Assembly (NCBI RefSeq): GCF_013031355.1
Contig: NZ_WPZO01000005.1
Coordinates: 124,001 to 188,000, forward strand
Direction of reading: 5' to 3'
Source: Ruegeria arenilitoris
GTDB lineage: Bacteria > Pseudomonadota > Alphaproteobacteria > Rhodobacterales > Rhodobacteraceae
Length of the DNA stretch: 64,000 bases
Shown: positions 34,627 to 44,211 of the stretch, piece by piece
Layout: the number at the start of each line of letters is the position of its first letter
Numbering within the stretch: position 1 is the stretch's first letter
Made by a program: the position numbers and the translations under genes
Notes under the pieces: generated by a model
What the model was told of the DNA's origin: nothing
Databases searched by the model: none
Seen by the model: only the letters and a program-made list of their open reading frames with translations

Positions 34627-34872
34627 CAATGTCCGCTTCGTCTCAGTTCCACCGCGGCGTGGGCGGCTGTGGTGAAGGGCGGTCCCGGGCCATGCTCGAG
34701 AAACGGTCTCACGTCACAGGATTGGTATTGGGCTTACGTTGTCCGCAGCCGAGAGCCCAACCCGTGAATTCGACGTTCTCTGTACGCCCCCGCAGCACTA
34801 TTGTGCCCGTCTTGAGAAATTGACTATGTGCGGAACTCAAAGTGATAAAGGTACTGTCTTCAAAGGTTACTT

Positions 34873-35925
34873 ATGGTAGAGCAAAACACGTTAATCTCCC
34901 ACAGATTTGACACCAACTTGTCGCCGAAAAAGCAGCAATACGCGTTGTTTCGCGAGGAACTGTTCGACTTGGCGGGTTATGAAGTTGATCGCCCCGGACC
35001 TGTTGATGACCCGTTTAGCCTCACTGGCGAAGCCAAAATAACTCCGAAATTCTTGATTTACACATACCAAACCTTGACGCCGTGCGTCTTCCACAGATCG
35101 GAGCGTGGCATGGCGCGCGCGGAAAGGGACTACTTTGGAGTACACTTTCAATTCAAAGGAGAGGATCTGTCGACGCCTCTTTCGGAAGGTTCGGCGCATA
35201 CCAGGACGGGGGACCTGCTTTCGCTCGACACCGAGCGACCGTTTTCCTACCAGCATAAAGGGGCGACGTCTTACTCGTTGAATCTGCATCGGAAGAAGAT
35301 TCAGGAAGAGGTTCCTGGAATCTCGCGGCTACACGGCATGGTGTTGCGAGACAGCCCGGTCACCAGAATTCTCAAAACTGCAATTACCGGCGTGTTCAGC
35401 GAATTGAATCACGCGGACGATCGCGAAATCGAAACGCTTTCTGATATGCTCTATCGCCTCACTGTCGACGCGTTCAGACATCAGCGGATACAGGAACTCG
35501 AAACGCGCGAAATCCGGGATGAAACCGTCCTTTTCACGGTTGTAGATTTTATCCATCAGAACTTCCATCGTCGTGACCTGACACCGGAAGTGATTGCAAA
35601 GGCAGTCGGAATATCACGGTCCAAATTGTACCAGATTTGCCAGCAAACGGACACACCTCAGCGCCTTATTCGATTGATACGATTGGAAAAAGCCGCGGGC
35701 CTGTTAAGGGCCGATGCCAACTGCAATATTGGTGACGTTGCCTATAAAACAGGGTTCTCAACTCGCCCGGCCTTTTCCCGAGCGTTCATGGAACACTACG
35801 GTGTTTCACCGACAGACTACCGCGAGGGGCTACGGGAAAAATTGCCTGAGTTTCAAAGACTAATCCCACCGACCGGAAGGGACTGGAGACTGAGGTCTTC
35901 GCTAAAGGCGGCGGCACTAGATTGA
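34873..35925 (+). CDS. AraC family transcriptional regulator
   Basis: 350 residues with a long N-terminal domain of FeaR/AraC-binding-like type and a C-terminal double helix-turn-helix (VIAKAVGISRSKLYQICQQT and IGDVAYKTGFSTRPAFSRAF, ending HYGVSPTDYRE). The ATG follows a weak ribosome site. No obvious target is adjacent: the gene downstream is about 570 bp away and the upstream gene is the TAXI receptor. The inducer is unknown. Confidence 0.88.
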   Translation: MVEQNTLISHRFDTNLSPKKQQYALFREELFDLAGYEVDRPGPVDDPFSLTGEAKITPKFLIYTYQTLTPCVFHRSERGMARAERDYFGVHFQFKGEDLSTPLSEGSAHTRTGDLLSLDTERPFSYQHKGATSYSLNLHRKKIQEEVPGISRLHGMVLRDSPVTRILKTAITGVFSELNHADDREIETLSDMLYRLTVDAFRHQRIQELETREIRDETVLFTVVDFIHQNFHRRDLTPEVIAKAVGISRSKLYQICQQTDTPQRLIRLIRLEKAAGLLRADANCNIGDVAYKTGFSTRPAFSRAFMEHYGVSPTDYREGLREKLPEFQRLIPPTGRDWRLRSSLKAAALD

Positions 35926-36493
35926 CGCCGGGATACCGGAGACCTCTCCGGACCTACAGGAAGGCTAGCATATGTGAGTTATGAAACTCGCAACAATTCC
36001 TGCCAACTCAAAGCACTGCTTTTTTACGGCTCGGGGCCCGCTCCAAGTCCAGTCTTTTGCGTTTGCCAGTTGCGCCTCCAAAGCGGCAGTCGAATGGTTC
36101 AAAAAAGACCGAACCACATTGAATTTGAATGAGAGCGGCTGCCGTCTTGCGAGGTGGCGTTCTCGTCGAATCTTTAGGCTGAATTCTACGTAATCACTGT
36201 GTCGGTCAGGGCTGAGTTTTCCTGATCTTTCGACCTGCATTCACCTGTACCCGGCATCCAGCGCAGCACGAGATTCATTCCGTTCATAAATGGTACCACT
36301 GCGTCCAGCTCAGCGAATGCCTGCTCGAAACCAAATCCGTTCTAAGGCAATGAATTTACTGGTTCGGATGCTGATCCGGTACTCAGGGGTTTGGGATGCG
36401 ACGCAGCAGGTCATCTTTCAGCCGCATAAGAGGCGGCAACACTAGTTCACACAACCTTGCCGTTACGGCTTGGTCTCTGCCGGAGGACGCGCG
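35926..36493. other. Gene-poor interval
   Basis: 568 bp between the AraC gene and the TIGR03032-type gene. Short frames exist (for example minus strand 35965-36240 and plus strand 35981-36193), but none has a clear ribosome site or a recognisable family. No terminator with a T-run or tRNA was found. It may contain decayed coding sequence. Confidence 0.5.
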
Positions 36494-37615
36494 ATGAGCG
36501 ATGTTCTCTGCGAACAATTTCAGTCTGGCGCAGCCGCTGAAAATAACACAACGGGTTCTTCTCCGAGGACACCCAAAGTCGACTATTCGGTCTCCGCGGG
36601 TCTGGCCGACCGGCTCGGAGGGCTTGGGCTGTCCATCGCCTTTACCTCCTACCAGTCGGGGTTCCTTTACATGGTGGGGGTCAAGCCGGGTGGTGGGATC
36701 AACATCCATCAGATGGCTTTCCCCCGACCAATGGGCATCCACCGTCATGGCGTGCACGGGTTGTCGCTGGCAGCGGACGATCAAATTCTGCACATGCAGA
36801 ACGTGCTGGATCCGCAGGAGCGTGTGAATGATCTGTTCGACGCCGCCTTCATGCCGCGTCAGAGCGAGTTTACCGGGCAGCTAGATCTGCACGACCTTGG
36901 CATCGACGCCGCAGGCAAGGCGATCTTCGTTAATACACGATATAATTGCCTCGCAACTCCGGACCCGCGCCATAGCTTTCGAGAGGTCTGGCGACCCCCG
37001 TTCATATCATCGCTGGTGGATGAGGATCGATGCCACCTGAACGGGTTGGCGATGAAGGACGGGCACCCCCGATACGTCACTGCCGTCAGCCGGTCGGACA
37101 CGATCGACGGCTGGCGCGACCGGCGTGCGGATGGAGGCATCGTTATTGATGTCGAGACGGGAGACATCGTTTGCGACAACTTGTCGATGCCGCATTCGCC
37201 GCGATGGCATGACGGACGGTTGTGGCTGCTGAATTCCGGCCGCGGAGAGTTGGGCACAGTCGAGTTCGACCAGAACGGCAAGGGTCGTTTTGAACCGCAT
37301 GTTTTCTGTCCCGGTTTTGCCCGTGGTCTGGCCGTGCATGGTCGTTACGCCTTCGTCGGCCTGTCCAAGCCCCGTTACAAGCGGTTCGAGGGGCTGGAGC
37401 TTGATGCCCGTCTGACCGAGGCCGACAGCGCGCCATGGTGCGGACTCCAGATAATAGATCTTGAGACCAGGACTTGTGTGGACTGGCTACGGATAGATGG
37501 CGATGTGGCCGAGCTCTACGACCTTGAGCTTTTGCCGGGTCATCTCTGCCCGATGGCAGTTGCACCCGGCACCCCTGAGGCCGCAACGCTGATCACCCTG
37601 CCGAAGCAAACATAG
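36494..37615 (+). CDS. TIGR03032/DUF4915-like conserved hypothetical protein
   Basis: 373 residues from the ATG at 36494, six bases after GGAGGA. The sequence has repeated beta-propeller-like features (LHDLGIDAAGKAIFVNTRYN, SPRWHDGRLWLLNSGRGELG, GLAVHGRYAFVGLSKPRYKR) that match the plankton-associated family TIGR03032. Biochemical function is unknown. No signal peptide is seen. It lies 37 bp upstream of a large autotransporter gene on the same strand, so a link to that surface protein is possible. Confidence 0.7.
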   Translation: MSDVLCEQFQSGAAAENNTTGSSPRTPKVDYSVSAGLADRLGGLGLSIAFTSYQSGFLYMVGVKPGGGINIHQMAFPRPMGIHRHGVHGLSLAADDQILHMQNVLDPQERVNDLFDAAFMPRQSEFTGQLDLHDLGIDAAGKAIFVNTRYNCLATPDPRHSFREVWRPPFISSLVDEDRCHLNGLAMKDGHPRYVTAVSRSDTIDGWRDRRADGGIVIDVETGDIVCDNLSMPHSPRWHDGRLWLLNSGRGELGTVEFDQNGKGRFEPHVFCPGFARGLAVHGRYAFVGLSKPRYKRFEGLELDARLTEADSAPWCGLQIIDLETRTCVDWLRIDGDVAELYDLELLPGHLCPMAVAPGTPEAATLITLPKQT

Positions 37616-37652
37616 AAAACTAAACAATAAAATCAAAATTGGTACGGACATA

Positions 37653-40600
37653 ATGAGTAAAACAGATCAGAGCACGAACGTGCCGCACTATCGAGCACTC
37701 CGTCTGCATGGCGGCCGGATGACAAAGCACAAGGGTCAAGTGGCAAGTTACGCCCCGGCTTTGGGACGCATACTTTCGGGCGTTTCTGCGGCGGCACTTG
37801 GCGCGACCACATTACTGACTGCGGGCTCTGCGCTTGCGGGTAGCTGTGGCCTGGAGGTCCCCGGCGTTTATTTGTGCTCCGGACCGGCTGATCCGGTAAA
37901 CGACGTCAGTGTGACAATCATCAACGGCGCGCCCATAACGGTAGAAACGACGCCGGGCTTTGGCATTGAGCCTTTCAATTCCCATAACGCCATTGATCTG
38001 TTCAGTAATTTGGGCGTGACCTTTACCGACAACAATGAGTCAACAGTCACTTCGAAATCCAATGACGCGCTTCGAGCCGTCGTTTATGGCGGCGGCGATG
38101 TGACGGTGACCACGACCGGCACGCTCAGCGGAGCGCGCAACGGTATCTTCGCTCGAAAATACAGTGAGCTGACGGAAGGGAGCATCTCGATTACAGCGGC
38201 GAATGTCAGTGGTGCGGCGGATGATGGGATCTATGCCAGGAACGACCGTGGCACGGACCTTTCAATCACAACCTCCGGGATCGTTTCAGGGGGCCGGTCT
38301 GGCATATTTGCGCTAAACACCGGTAGCGGTGCGACGACAATCTCTGCCGCAGGTGTCTCCAGTGCAATAGGTGACGGCATTTCGGCGGCGAATTCCGGTA
38401 GCGATCTTTCCATCACTGCAACTGACCGGGTCATCGGCGGCGATCGGGGGATTGCAGCCACAAACAATGGCAGCGGGGCATTGACGATTGCTGTTGAAGA
38501 GGTGGTTGGCCAGGGCGCGGAAGGGATTTCCGCGCAAAACAGAGGCTCCGATCTGACCATTACGGCGACTGGACCGGTTCAGGGGGACTCTTTCGGTGTT
38601 TACGCCCTCAACAGCGGCACGGGAGCCCTGACAATCACAACCGCGGAAGTCACCAGTACCAACAGCTTTGGGATAAGGGCGGCAAATCACGGCTCCGGCA
38701 CCAAATTATCGGTTACGGCGTCGGGTACTGTGACGGGTGCCCGTGATGCGATATACGCAAGTGGTCGCGGAACGACCGGCGGGATAACTATCGACGTCGG
38801 AGACGCGATCAGCACAGATGATGGGTACGGCATCAACGCTCGTAACTATGGCAGAGGATCGCTGGTGATTTCTGCGGCCAATGTCACCGGAACCGCCAAC
38901 AATTCAGGTATTCTTGCCATTAACAGAGGCACCGACCTTTCGATCACGGCAAGCGGACAGGTGACAAGCAGCTGGCGCGGGATTTCGGCAAGAAACATCG
39001 GCACCGGCGATTTGACTGTTTCGGTCGTGGATGTCACATCGACCCGACTGAACGGGCTGAACCTGAACAACTATGGCGCGAACCTATCGGTCACATCCAC
39101 TGGCACGATCAGCGGTGCAACGCACGGAATCCAGGCGCGAAACGACGGCAGTGGAGCCCTGACGATCGCAGCGAAGGATGTCTCCGGAACCCTGGGCAAT
39201 GGCATCTATGCCAGAAACTCTGGCACGGATATTTCGATTTCATCATCGGGAACCGTGTCAGGTGGATCGTTCGGGATATACGCGCGCAACGATGGCAGTG
39301 GTGCGTTGGCGATTGAGGTCGCGAATGTCAACGGTGAGCGCTATGGTATCCACGCCCAAAACTTTGGTTCAGGCCTGACATCGATTACCGTGTCCGGCGC
39401 TGTTTCAGGGGACACCAATGCCGGGATTCTAACCCGGACGACCGCCGGGTCGAGCGTGATCACCCTTGAAAGCGGCGCGTCGGTCTCCTCCTTGTCTGGC
39501 GAGGCGATTGTCGACAGCGATGGCGGCAATAGCCATGTCATTCTGCGGTCGGGATCAGCGATTGCAGGTGAGGTGCTGCTGAGTGACGGTACCGATGCGC
39601 TGACGATTGAAGGGGGTGCGGATATCAGCGCGGCAACCCTGTTCGACGGCGGCATAGGCACGCAGGACTCGCTGACCTTTTCGGCCTTCAACGGCAATTT
39701 AGATGGCACTCTGTTCACCAATTGGGAAAACCTGACGGCAGACAATGGAAGTGTTCTGACTCTGGACAGTTCAGCATCAAATATTATTTCTCTCGCGGCG
39801 AACAACGGATCAACCATTGCAGCAGGGGAGGCAAACTTGTCTCTGAACAGCAACCTGCGGATCGACGCGACCAGCCGCTTCCAAGCTGGGTTTGGCGGAT
39901 CGGGGGCGGTCAGGGTTGAAGGAGAAGTCGATAACGATGGTCTTATCACGTTGGCGGATGGGCGCGGAGGTGATCGCCTGACCATTGGCGGCGATCTGAC
40001 GGGGTCTGGCACTGTGGCGCTCGATGTCGATTTCGATGCCGGAACCAACGACCAGTTGATTGTGACAGGCGACAGTACAGGAGCGCAACAAGGCCTGCAG
40101 ATTCAAAAGTCCGGTACTCTTGCAAATCTCCAGACCTATGCGCTTGCCACGGTTTCCGACACGAGTTCTGCAGACGATTTCCATCTGGTGAACGGTGATT
40201 TCGTGACCAAAGGCGGAGAAACCGCAATCGTCGGAGGCGCATATACTTTCCTGCTCGATTACGATCCGGCAACCGGTGAATTCATTCTTTCCCCCTTCAC
40301 TGCGAACGGTGGGGTGAACCTGAACCCGAACCGCGCGTTTCTTGCAGCTGGTGTCCAACAGTTCAGCGACCAGATTGCCTTGGATGGGGCGCTACGCCGT
40401 CTGACGGGCAGAACAGGTACGGAAGACGCGAACACGGTCAGCCGATCGCTGGCCGAACTCAGCTCTACAGATCAACCACTGGTCTGGCTGAACGCTGAGG
40501 GTGGGCGCGACCGCTATACGTCTGGTGATCGCACGAATGAAACGACCAGCGGCGGCCTGCGTGTCGGCGCCAGCCTGCCCCTTGCCGAGATCGGCAGCGG

Positions 40601-41264
40601 CGCACTGATTGGTGGGCTTGAGTTCGGTGCAACGACACTTTCAACAGACAGCGAAACGTCATTGGCCGACGGCAAGATCGACACCGACGCCTACGATGTG
40701 ACGCTGAGCGCGTTGTGGCTGGCGGACAGTCAACTCTATCTGGATGGCCAATTGCGTTATGCGTTCTTCGACAGCACAACCCGCCTTGCCGGAGGGCAGG
40801 AGGTTGATACGGATGGGGATGGCTATGCCGCCTCGATCGAGGTCGGCAAGGTGTTTGCCCTGAACAATGGGCTGAACCTAATTCCTCAGGCGCAACTTCT
40901 CTATAGCAGTGTTGATGCCGACGACCTCAACGATGTTTCAAGTGGTGCGGCTGGAACGGTTTCTGACGGCGATACGCTGAGTGCGCGCATCGGTCTGCGG
41001 GCCGAGCGAGAGTTTGGCACCAGCGTCCTCTTTGGCCAGTTCGACTACTACCATGCGTTTGATGACGAAACCTCGGTGTCTTTTGGCAACGACACAGTTC
41101 TGACCGAGCGCGGCAGGAATAACCTTGCCCTGACACTGGGTGGCCACGTGGACATCACAGCAACCACCACTTTGTTCGGGGAAATGTCCGCCCAGAGCGG
41201 ATTTGGCAGCAGTTCTGACGACTATGGCGTTGCAGGCCAACTGGGTTTCGAATTCCGGTTCTGA
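37653..41264 (+). CDS. Autotransporter (type Va) with beta-helix passenger
   Basis: 1203 residues. A long signal region (about 1-62, ending in TTLLTAGSALAGS) is followed by a passenger of short beta-helix repeats of the form GI-ARN-GSGALTI and LSIT-SG-VSG, roughly residues 110-640, and a less regular stalk. From about residue 940 the beta-barrel domain begins (LVWLNAEGGRDRY, then alternating strands) and ends GQLGFEFRF with the terminal aromatic residue needed for outer-membrane insertion. It is likely an adhesin or surface layer component. The passenger repeats occur about every 40-50 residues. Confidence 0.88.
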   Translation: MSKTDQSTNVPHYRALRLHGGRMTKHKGQVASYAPALGRILSGVSAAALGATTLLTAGSALAGSCGLEVPGVYLCSGPADPVNDVSVTIINGAPITVETTPGFGIEPFNSHNAIDLFSNLGVTFTDNNESTVTSKSNDALRAVVYGGGDVTVTTTGTLSGARNGIFARKYSELTEGSISITAANVSGAADDGIYARNDRGTDLSITTSGIVSGGRSGIFALNTGSGATTISAAGVSSAIGDGISAANSGSDLSITATDRVIGGDRGIAATNNGSGALTIAVEEVVGQGAEGISAQNRGSDLTITATGPVQGDSFGVYALNSGTGALTITTAEVTSTNSFGIRAANHGSGTKLSVTASGTVTGARDAIYASGRGTTGGITIDVGDAISTDDGYGINARNYGRGSLVISAANVTGTANNSGILAINRGTDLSITASGQVTSSWRGISARNIGTGDLTVSVVDVTSTRLNGLNLNNYGANLSVTSTGTISGATHGIQARNDGSGALTIAAKDVSGTLGNGIYARNSGTDISISSSGTVSGGSFGIYARNDGSGALAIEVANVNGERYGIHAQNFGSGLTSITVSGAVSGDTNAGILTRTTAGSSVITLESGASVSSLSGEAIVDSDGGNSHVILRSGSAIAGEVLLSDGTDALTIEGGADISAATLFDGGIGTQDSLTFSAFNGNLDGTLFTNWENLTADNGSVLTLDSSASNIISLAANNGSTIAAGEANLSLNSNLRIDATSRFQAGFGGSGAVRVEGEVDNDGLITLADGRGGDRLTIGGDLTGSGTVALDVDFDAGTNDQLIVTGDSTGAQQGLQIQKSGTLANLQTYALATVSDTSSADDFHLVNGDFVTKGGETAIVGGAYTFLLDYDPATGEFILSPFTANGGVNLNPNRAFLAAGVQQFSDQIALDGALRRLTGRTGTEDANTVSRSLAELSSTDQPLVWLNAEGGRDRYTSGDRTNETTSGGLRVGASLPLAEIGSGALIGGLEFGATTLSTDSETSLADGKIDTDAYDVTLSALWLADSQLYLDGQLRYAFFDSTTRLAGGQEVDTDGDGYAASIEVGKVFALNNGLNLIPQAQLLYSSVDADDLNDVSSGAAGTVSDGDTLSARIGLRAEREFGTSVLFGQFDYYHAFDDETSVSFGNDTVLTERGRNNLALTLGGHVDITATTTLFGEMSAQSGFGSSSDDYGVAGQLGFEFRF

Positions 41265-41353
41265 ACCATCCTCCACGAGACAAAGACGGTGCCGACCCCC
41301 TCGTATCGTCTTTCGTGGGCCACCGCACCGCTCACTCACTTCCCCACTTACGG

Positions 41354-41577
41354 GCAAAGGTGGCCCACAAACAATTTGCCGATCAAACAGAAGGATCAAC
41401 ACGATGAAAACTCTATTCTCCGCAGCACTGGTTATTGCGGCATTGGCCGTTCATTCGCCAGCTCAGGCGGAAGATCTGGAATTCCTGCTCTACAATGACA
41501 GCAGCGCCGACCTGGTTGAGTTCAATGTCTCCCCCGCATCATCCGACGATTGGGAAGCAAACCTTTTGGCGGGTGGC
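41354..41577 (+). repeat. Duplicated 224-bp segment, source copy
   Basis: This segment holds the ribosome-binding region and first 58 codons of the secreted-protein gene at 41404. It recurs at 43006-43229, offset by exactly 1652 bp with no insertions or deletions and only scattered substitutions. The alpha/beta hydrolase gene lies between the copies. Confidence 0.9.
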
Positions 41578-41730
41578 TATCTGGCCCCTGGATATGAAAT
41601 TGGCGTGGATATCGCAGACGGGCTGACAACCTGCGTCTATGATATCCGTGGCATCTTTGCCGACGGGTCCGAAGCCGAAGATTTTGGACTGAACCTGTGT
41701 GATCTGGGCGAATATACATTCACCGACTAG
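41404..41730 (+). CDS. Small secreted protein of unknown function
   Basis: 108 residues with a clear signal peptide (MKTLFSAALVIAALAVHSPA, cleavage at AQA-ED). The mature part is acidic and has two cysteines in DGLTTCVYDIRGIF and FGLNLCDLGEY, suggesting one disulfide and a small beta-rich periplasmic domain. The ATG follows AAGGATC. No characterised family is recognised. Its 5' half is duplicated downstream as a pseudogene. A hairpin terminator follows at 41753. Confidence 0.8.
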   Translation: MKTLFSAALVIAALAVHSPAQAEDLEFLLYNDSSADLVEFNVSPASSDDWEANLLAGGYLAPGYEIGVDIADGLTTCVYDIRGIFADGSEAEDFGLNLCDLGEYTFTD

Positions 41731-41752
41731 GTATGGGCGCATACGTAACGGC

Positions 41753-41778
41753 GAAAGCTCCGAGAATTTGGAGCTTTC
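41753..41778 (+). terminator. Hairpin, probable terminator
   Basis: GAAAGCTCC (41753-41761) pairs perfectly with GGAGCTTTC (41770-41778) over an 8-nt loop. It lies 22 bp after the secreted-protein stop. No long T-run follows, so strength is uncertain. Confidence 0.55.
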
Positions 41779-41971
41779 CACATGCATTTGATCTGTTCCT
41801 CACCAATCAGGCAGCTCAGTCTGGATTGAGCCAAACAGACATCCGTGACTCGTAACGCGAACTAACAGTTATGGTGGCTAGTAAGGAAAACGGCTCGTAC
41901 TTTCGTTTCGGATATATGCCAGCACTCAAATTAACTCACGACCCAATAATGTTTCGATTTAGGAGAGCAAC

Positions 41972-42838
41972 TTGACCAAACAAATAACTCTCAGAGATGG
42001 TAGAACGCTCGCATTCAGCACTTACGGTGACCCAAATGGAACACCAGTGATTTTTAGCCATGGGTTTTGCGACTCCCACGTAATTCGTCACCCCGACGAC
42101 AGTCTAACCGCTTCGCTTGGAGTGCGATGGATTGCAGCGGACGAACCCGGTATTGGAGGGTCGAGTCCGAAGAAGGGTCGGAAAATGGTCGATTGGGGCG
42201 CTGATATGGAGGATCTGGCCGACCATCTTGGCCTTGATACCTTCAACGTTGCGGGCCATTCCGGAGGCGGTCCCCATGCTTTGGCAGTGGCATTTCACAT
42301 GCCCGAACGTGTTCGCAAGGTAGCGCTCGCGTCTCCAGTGGCTCCTTTCGATAAGCCCGGCGTCGCCAAAATGCTGGTATTGAAGGATCTGAAGACCATA
42401 GCGAAACTGCGCCATCTGACCTTTTTAATCCGCTGGCTAGAGCGTACGGGCGCTAAAAAAGCTTTGAAAGACATCCCTTCATACGTGGAGTCTTTAGTTG
42501 ACCAAATGCCCAACGAAGCCAAAACAATGCTCCGCAATCCTGAGCAGCAAGCCGTGTTCGAAGAGAACTTTCGCCTTGGTTATCTGCAACACGAAGAAGG
42601 AGCTTTTGAAATGACGATGGCTCTTTGGGATTGGGGATTTTCGCCATCGGACATCCAGCAACCAGTGGAGATATTCTATGGTACTGCGGACGATATTTTC
42701 TCACCGGAAATGCCTCGCTACCTTTGCTCTGAGCTTCCCAACTGCACAGCGCACGAGTGGCCGGATGCAGGACACTTTGGGTTTGTGGATCGCGAACGGT
42801 GGATCGAATTTGTCGGCGCGGTTGCCAGTCTGTCTTAG
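41972..42838 (+). CDS. Alpha/beta hydrolase
   Basis: 288 residues starting at a TTG (41972) six bases after AGGAGAG. The oxyanion-region SHGFCDSHVIRHP is followed by the nucleophile elbow AGHSGGGP (Ser97), the acid in FYGTADDIFSPE and the catalytic His in PDAGHFGFVDRE. Substrate is unknown, and it is cytoplasmic by lack of signal peptide. The gene lies between the two copies of the 224-bp duplication, so it may have been carried or trapped by that event. Confidence 0.85.
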   Translation: MTKQITLRDGRTLAFSTYGDPNGTPVIFSHGFCDSHVIRHPDDSLTASLGVRWIAADEPGIGGSSPKKGRKMVDWGADMEDLADHLGLDTFNVAGHSGGGPHALAVAFHMPERVRKVALASPVAPFDKPGVAKMLVLKDLKTIAKLRHLTFLIRWLERTGAKKALKDIPSYVESLVDQMPNEAKTMLRNPEQQAVFEENFRLGYLQHEEGAFEMTMALWDWGFSPSDIQQPVEIFYGTADDIFSPEMPRYLCSELPNCTAHEWPDAGHFGFVDRERWIEFVGAVASLS

Positions 42839-43005
42839 CAAGGTAAAGGCAGCAATGCCCGTAACTAGGTGTTGAGTGTCGGTCGAAATGCACGGTTTCT
42901 TTCAACGTCCGCTTTGGAAGAGTTGCGCCGCTGCAGTCTTGTCTTCAACTGAGGCCCGCTTCTCTTCGCAGACAGGGTGATACCGGGTGGGGTAACCCCC
43001 CTCGA

Positions 43006-43229
43006 GCAAAGGTGGTCCACAACCAATTCACGGATCAAACAATAGGATCAACATGATGAAAACTCTATTCTCCGCAGCACTGGTTATTGCGGCATTAGCC
43101 GTTCATTCCCCAGCATAGGCGAAAGATCTGGAATTCCTGCTCTACAATGACAGCAGCGCCGATCTGGTTGAATTCAATGTTTCCCCCGCATCGTCCGACG
43201 ATTGGGAAGCAAACCTTTTGGCTGGTGGC
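43006..43229 (+). repeat. Duplicated 224-bp segment, decayed copy
   Basis: Colinear copy of 41354-41577. It contains the pseudogene at 43056-43229. Similarity stops abruptly after GGTGGC at 43229 and begins at GCAAAGG at 43006, giving sharp borders. Confidence 0.9.
43056..43229 (+). pseudogene. Truncated copy of the small secreted protein, with a stop in the signal peptide
   Basis: The frame begins like the gene at 41404, but codon 21 is TAG (43116-43118) where the intact gene has CAG, and the copy ends at codon 58. It therefore lacks the whole second half, including both cysteines. The signal-peptide codons are otherwise conserved, so the copy is recent or the stop arose soon after duplication. 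Confidence 0.85.
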
Positions 43230-43304
43230 AATATTCGACCTACTGCATCCGATGTGCCGACCAATAAATTTCCAACATCCAATTCCTAGATGAGAGGACT
43301 ACCA

Positions 43305-43955
43305 ATGCGCATGACTGCCAGAAATTTTTTGCTCATAAACATTCTTTTGACCTGTGCATTTTACGTGTTCAGCTTTGTTGCCCTTGGCAGCGCGGTGCCG
43401 ACAATTGAATCCACAGGGGCAAAAATAGTTACCTGGTTCTCGGAAAACGGAGGTCAGGCACGAACCTATGCCTGGGCCTCAACTTTTGTCTCTCTGGGCC
43501 TGATGATTTTTGCCGGCCAGGTATCAGCCCTTCTTCCCGTGCCAAATCGCTATGTGTTTTTTGCGGGCGTCTTCGGGTTCGCTCTTACAGCTCAAGTTCA
43601 GGCGTGGATTTGGGCTGGCCTGGCTTATAATCCGAGCGGCCTGTCAGAGGGGGCGGCGCAGGCGATTTTTGCCATCGCTGCCTTCTGGGGGCCGGTCGTG
43701 AACGCCTCTACGACCGCCATGGCCGGTGCAATTGCCGTGTTGGGATTTGGTGAGCACAGAATTATTCCGCCCTGGTTGACCTGGCTCAGCATCGTGTTTG
43801 GTGTCGAACAGGCCATCGAAACGGTCACTGTTTTCGGGCATTCCGGGTTCATTGCACCGGGCGGAACGATGAATATCTACCTTGGCGGCTTGCTTGGATT
43901 TATCTGGGTAGGCGGGGTTGTTCGCTGGTCGATGCAAAAGTTGGAAAAAGCGTAA
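43305..43955 (+). CDS. Integral membrane protein, unknown function
   Basis: About 216 residues from the ATG at 43305; ATG 43290 is also in frame. Six membrane segments are evident (for example LLINILLTCAFYVFSFVALG, AWASTFVSLGLMIFAGQVSA, YLGGLLGFIWVGGVVRW). No catalytic or transporter signature is recognised. The gene is isolated: a gap precedes the minus-strand regulator at 44212. Confidence 0.75.
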   Translation: MRMTARNFLLINILLTCAFYVFSFVALGSAVPTIESTGAKIVTWFSENGGQARTYAWASTFVSLGLMIFAGQVSALLPVPNRYVFFAGVFGFALTAQVQAWIWAGLAYNPSGLSEGAAQAIFAIAAFWGPVVNASTTAMAGAIAVLGFGEHRIIPPWLTWLSIVFGVEQAIETVTVFGHSGFIAPGGTMNIYLGGLLGFIWVGGVVRWSMQKLEKA

Positions 43956-44123
43956 AGGTAAGCGTTTGCCGTTGGGTAGGTTGCGGTCGTTCAACTTTCC
44001 GCCGTATCAAGAGCGGCCACACTAAAACAGTGGACAGATACGAATATTCGATTTTGGCACGCGGCTTGTTTTGGCTATCTTTGTGCAGGGGACGGGCATT
44101 CTCCGGATTGCCTTTCACCTACC

Positions 44124-44143
44124 TGTTGGATGAGGTTCCCGGC
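44124..44143. repeat. Short dispersed repeat, copy B
   Basis: TGTTGGATGAGGTTCCCGGC matches 34607-34626 with one mismatch; the preceding CTACC also recurs, slightly displaced. It lies in a 256-bp intergenic gap. Confidence 0.4.
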
Positions 44144-44211
44144 TCAATGCTGCACGAGCGTAAGACGCTGGAGTTGATGCAATCAACGCGCCGATGACGA
44201 GCCACAGGCCA

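Noticed and set aside
35965..36240. 91-codon minus-strand frame in the gap after the AraC gene
   Set aside because: No family recognised and no good start context; could be decayed coding DNA but cannot be supported as a gene.
39341..40358. Minus-strand frames of 235 and 182 residues within the autotransporter
   Set aside because: They lie fully inside the autotransporter coding sequence and have composition expected from antisense of its repeats.
41273..41318. Bulged inverted repeat after the autotransporter stop
   Set aside because: Arms pair only with a 4-nt bulge and a long loop, so it is not a convincing terminator.
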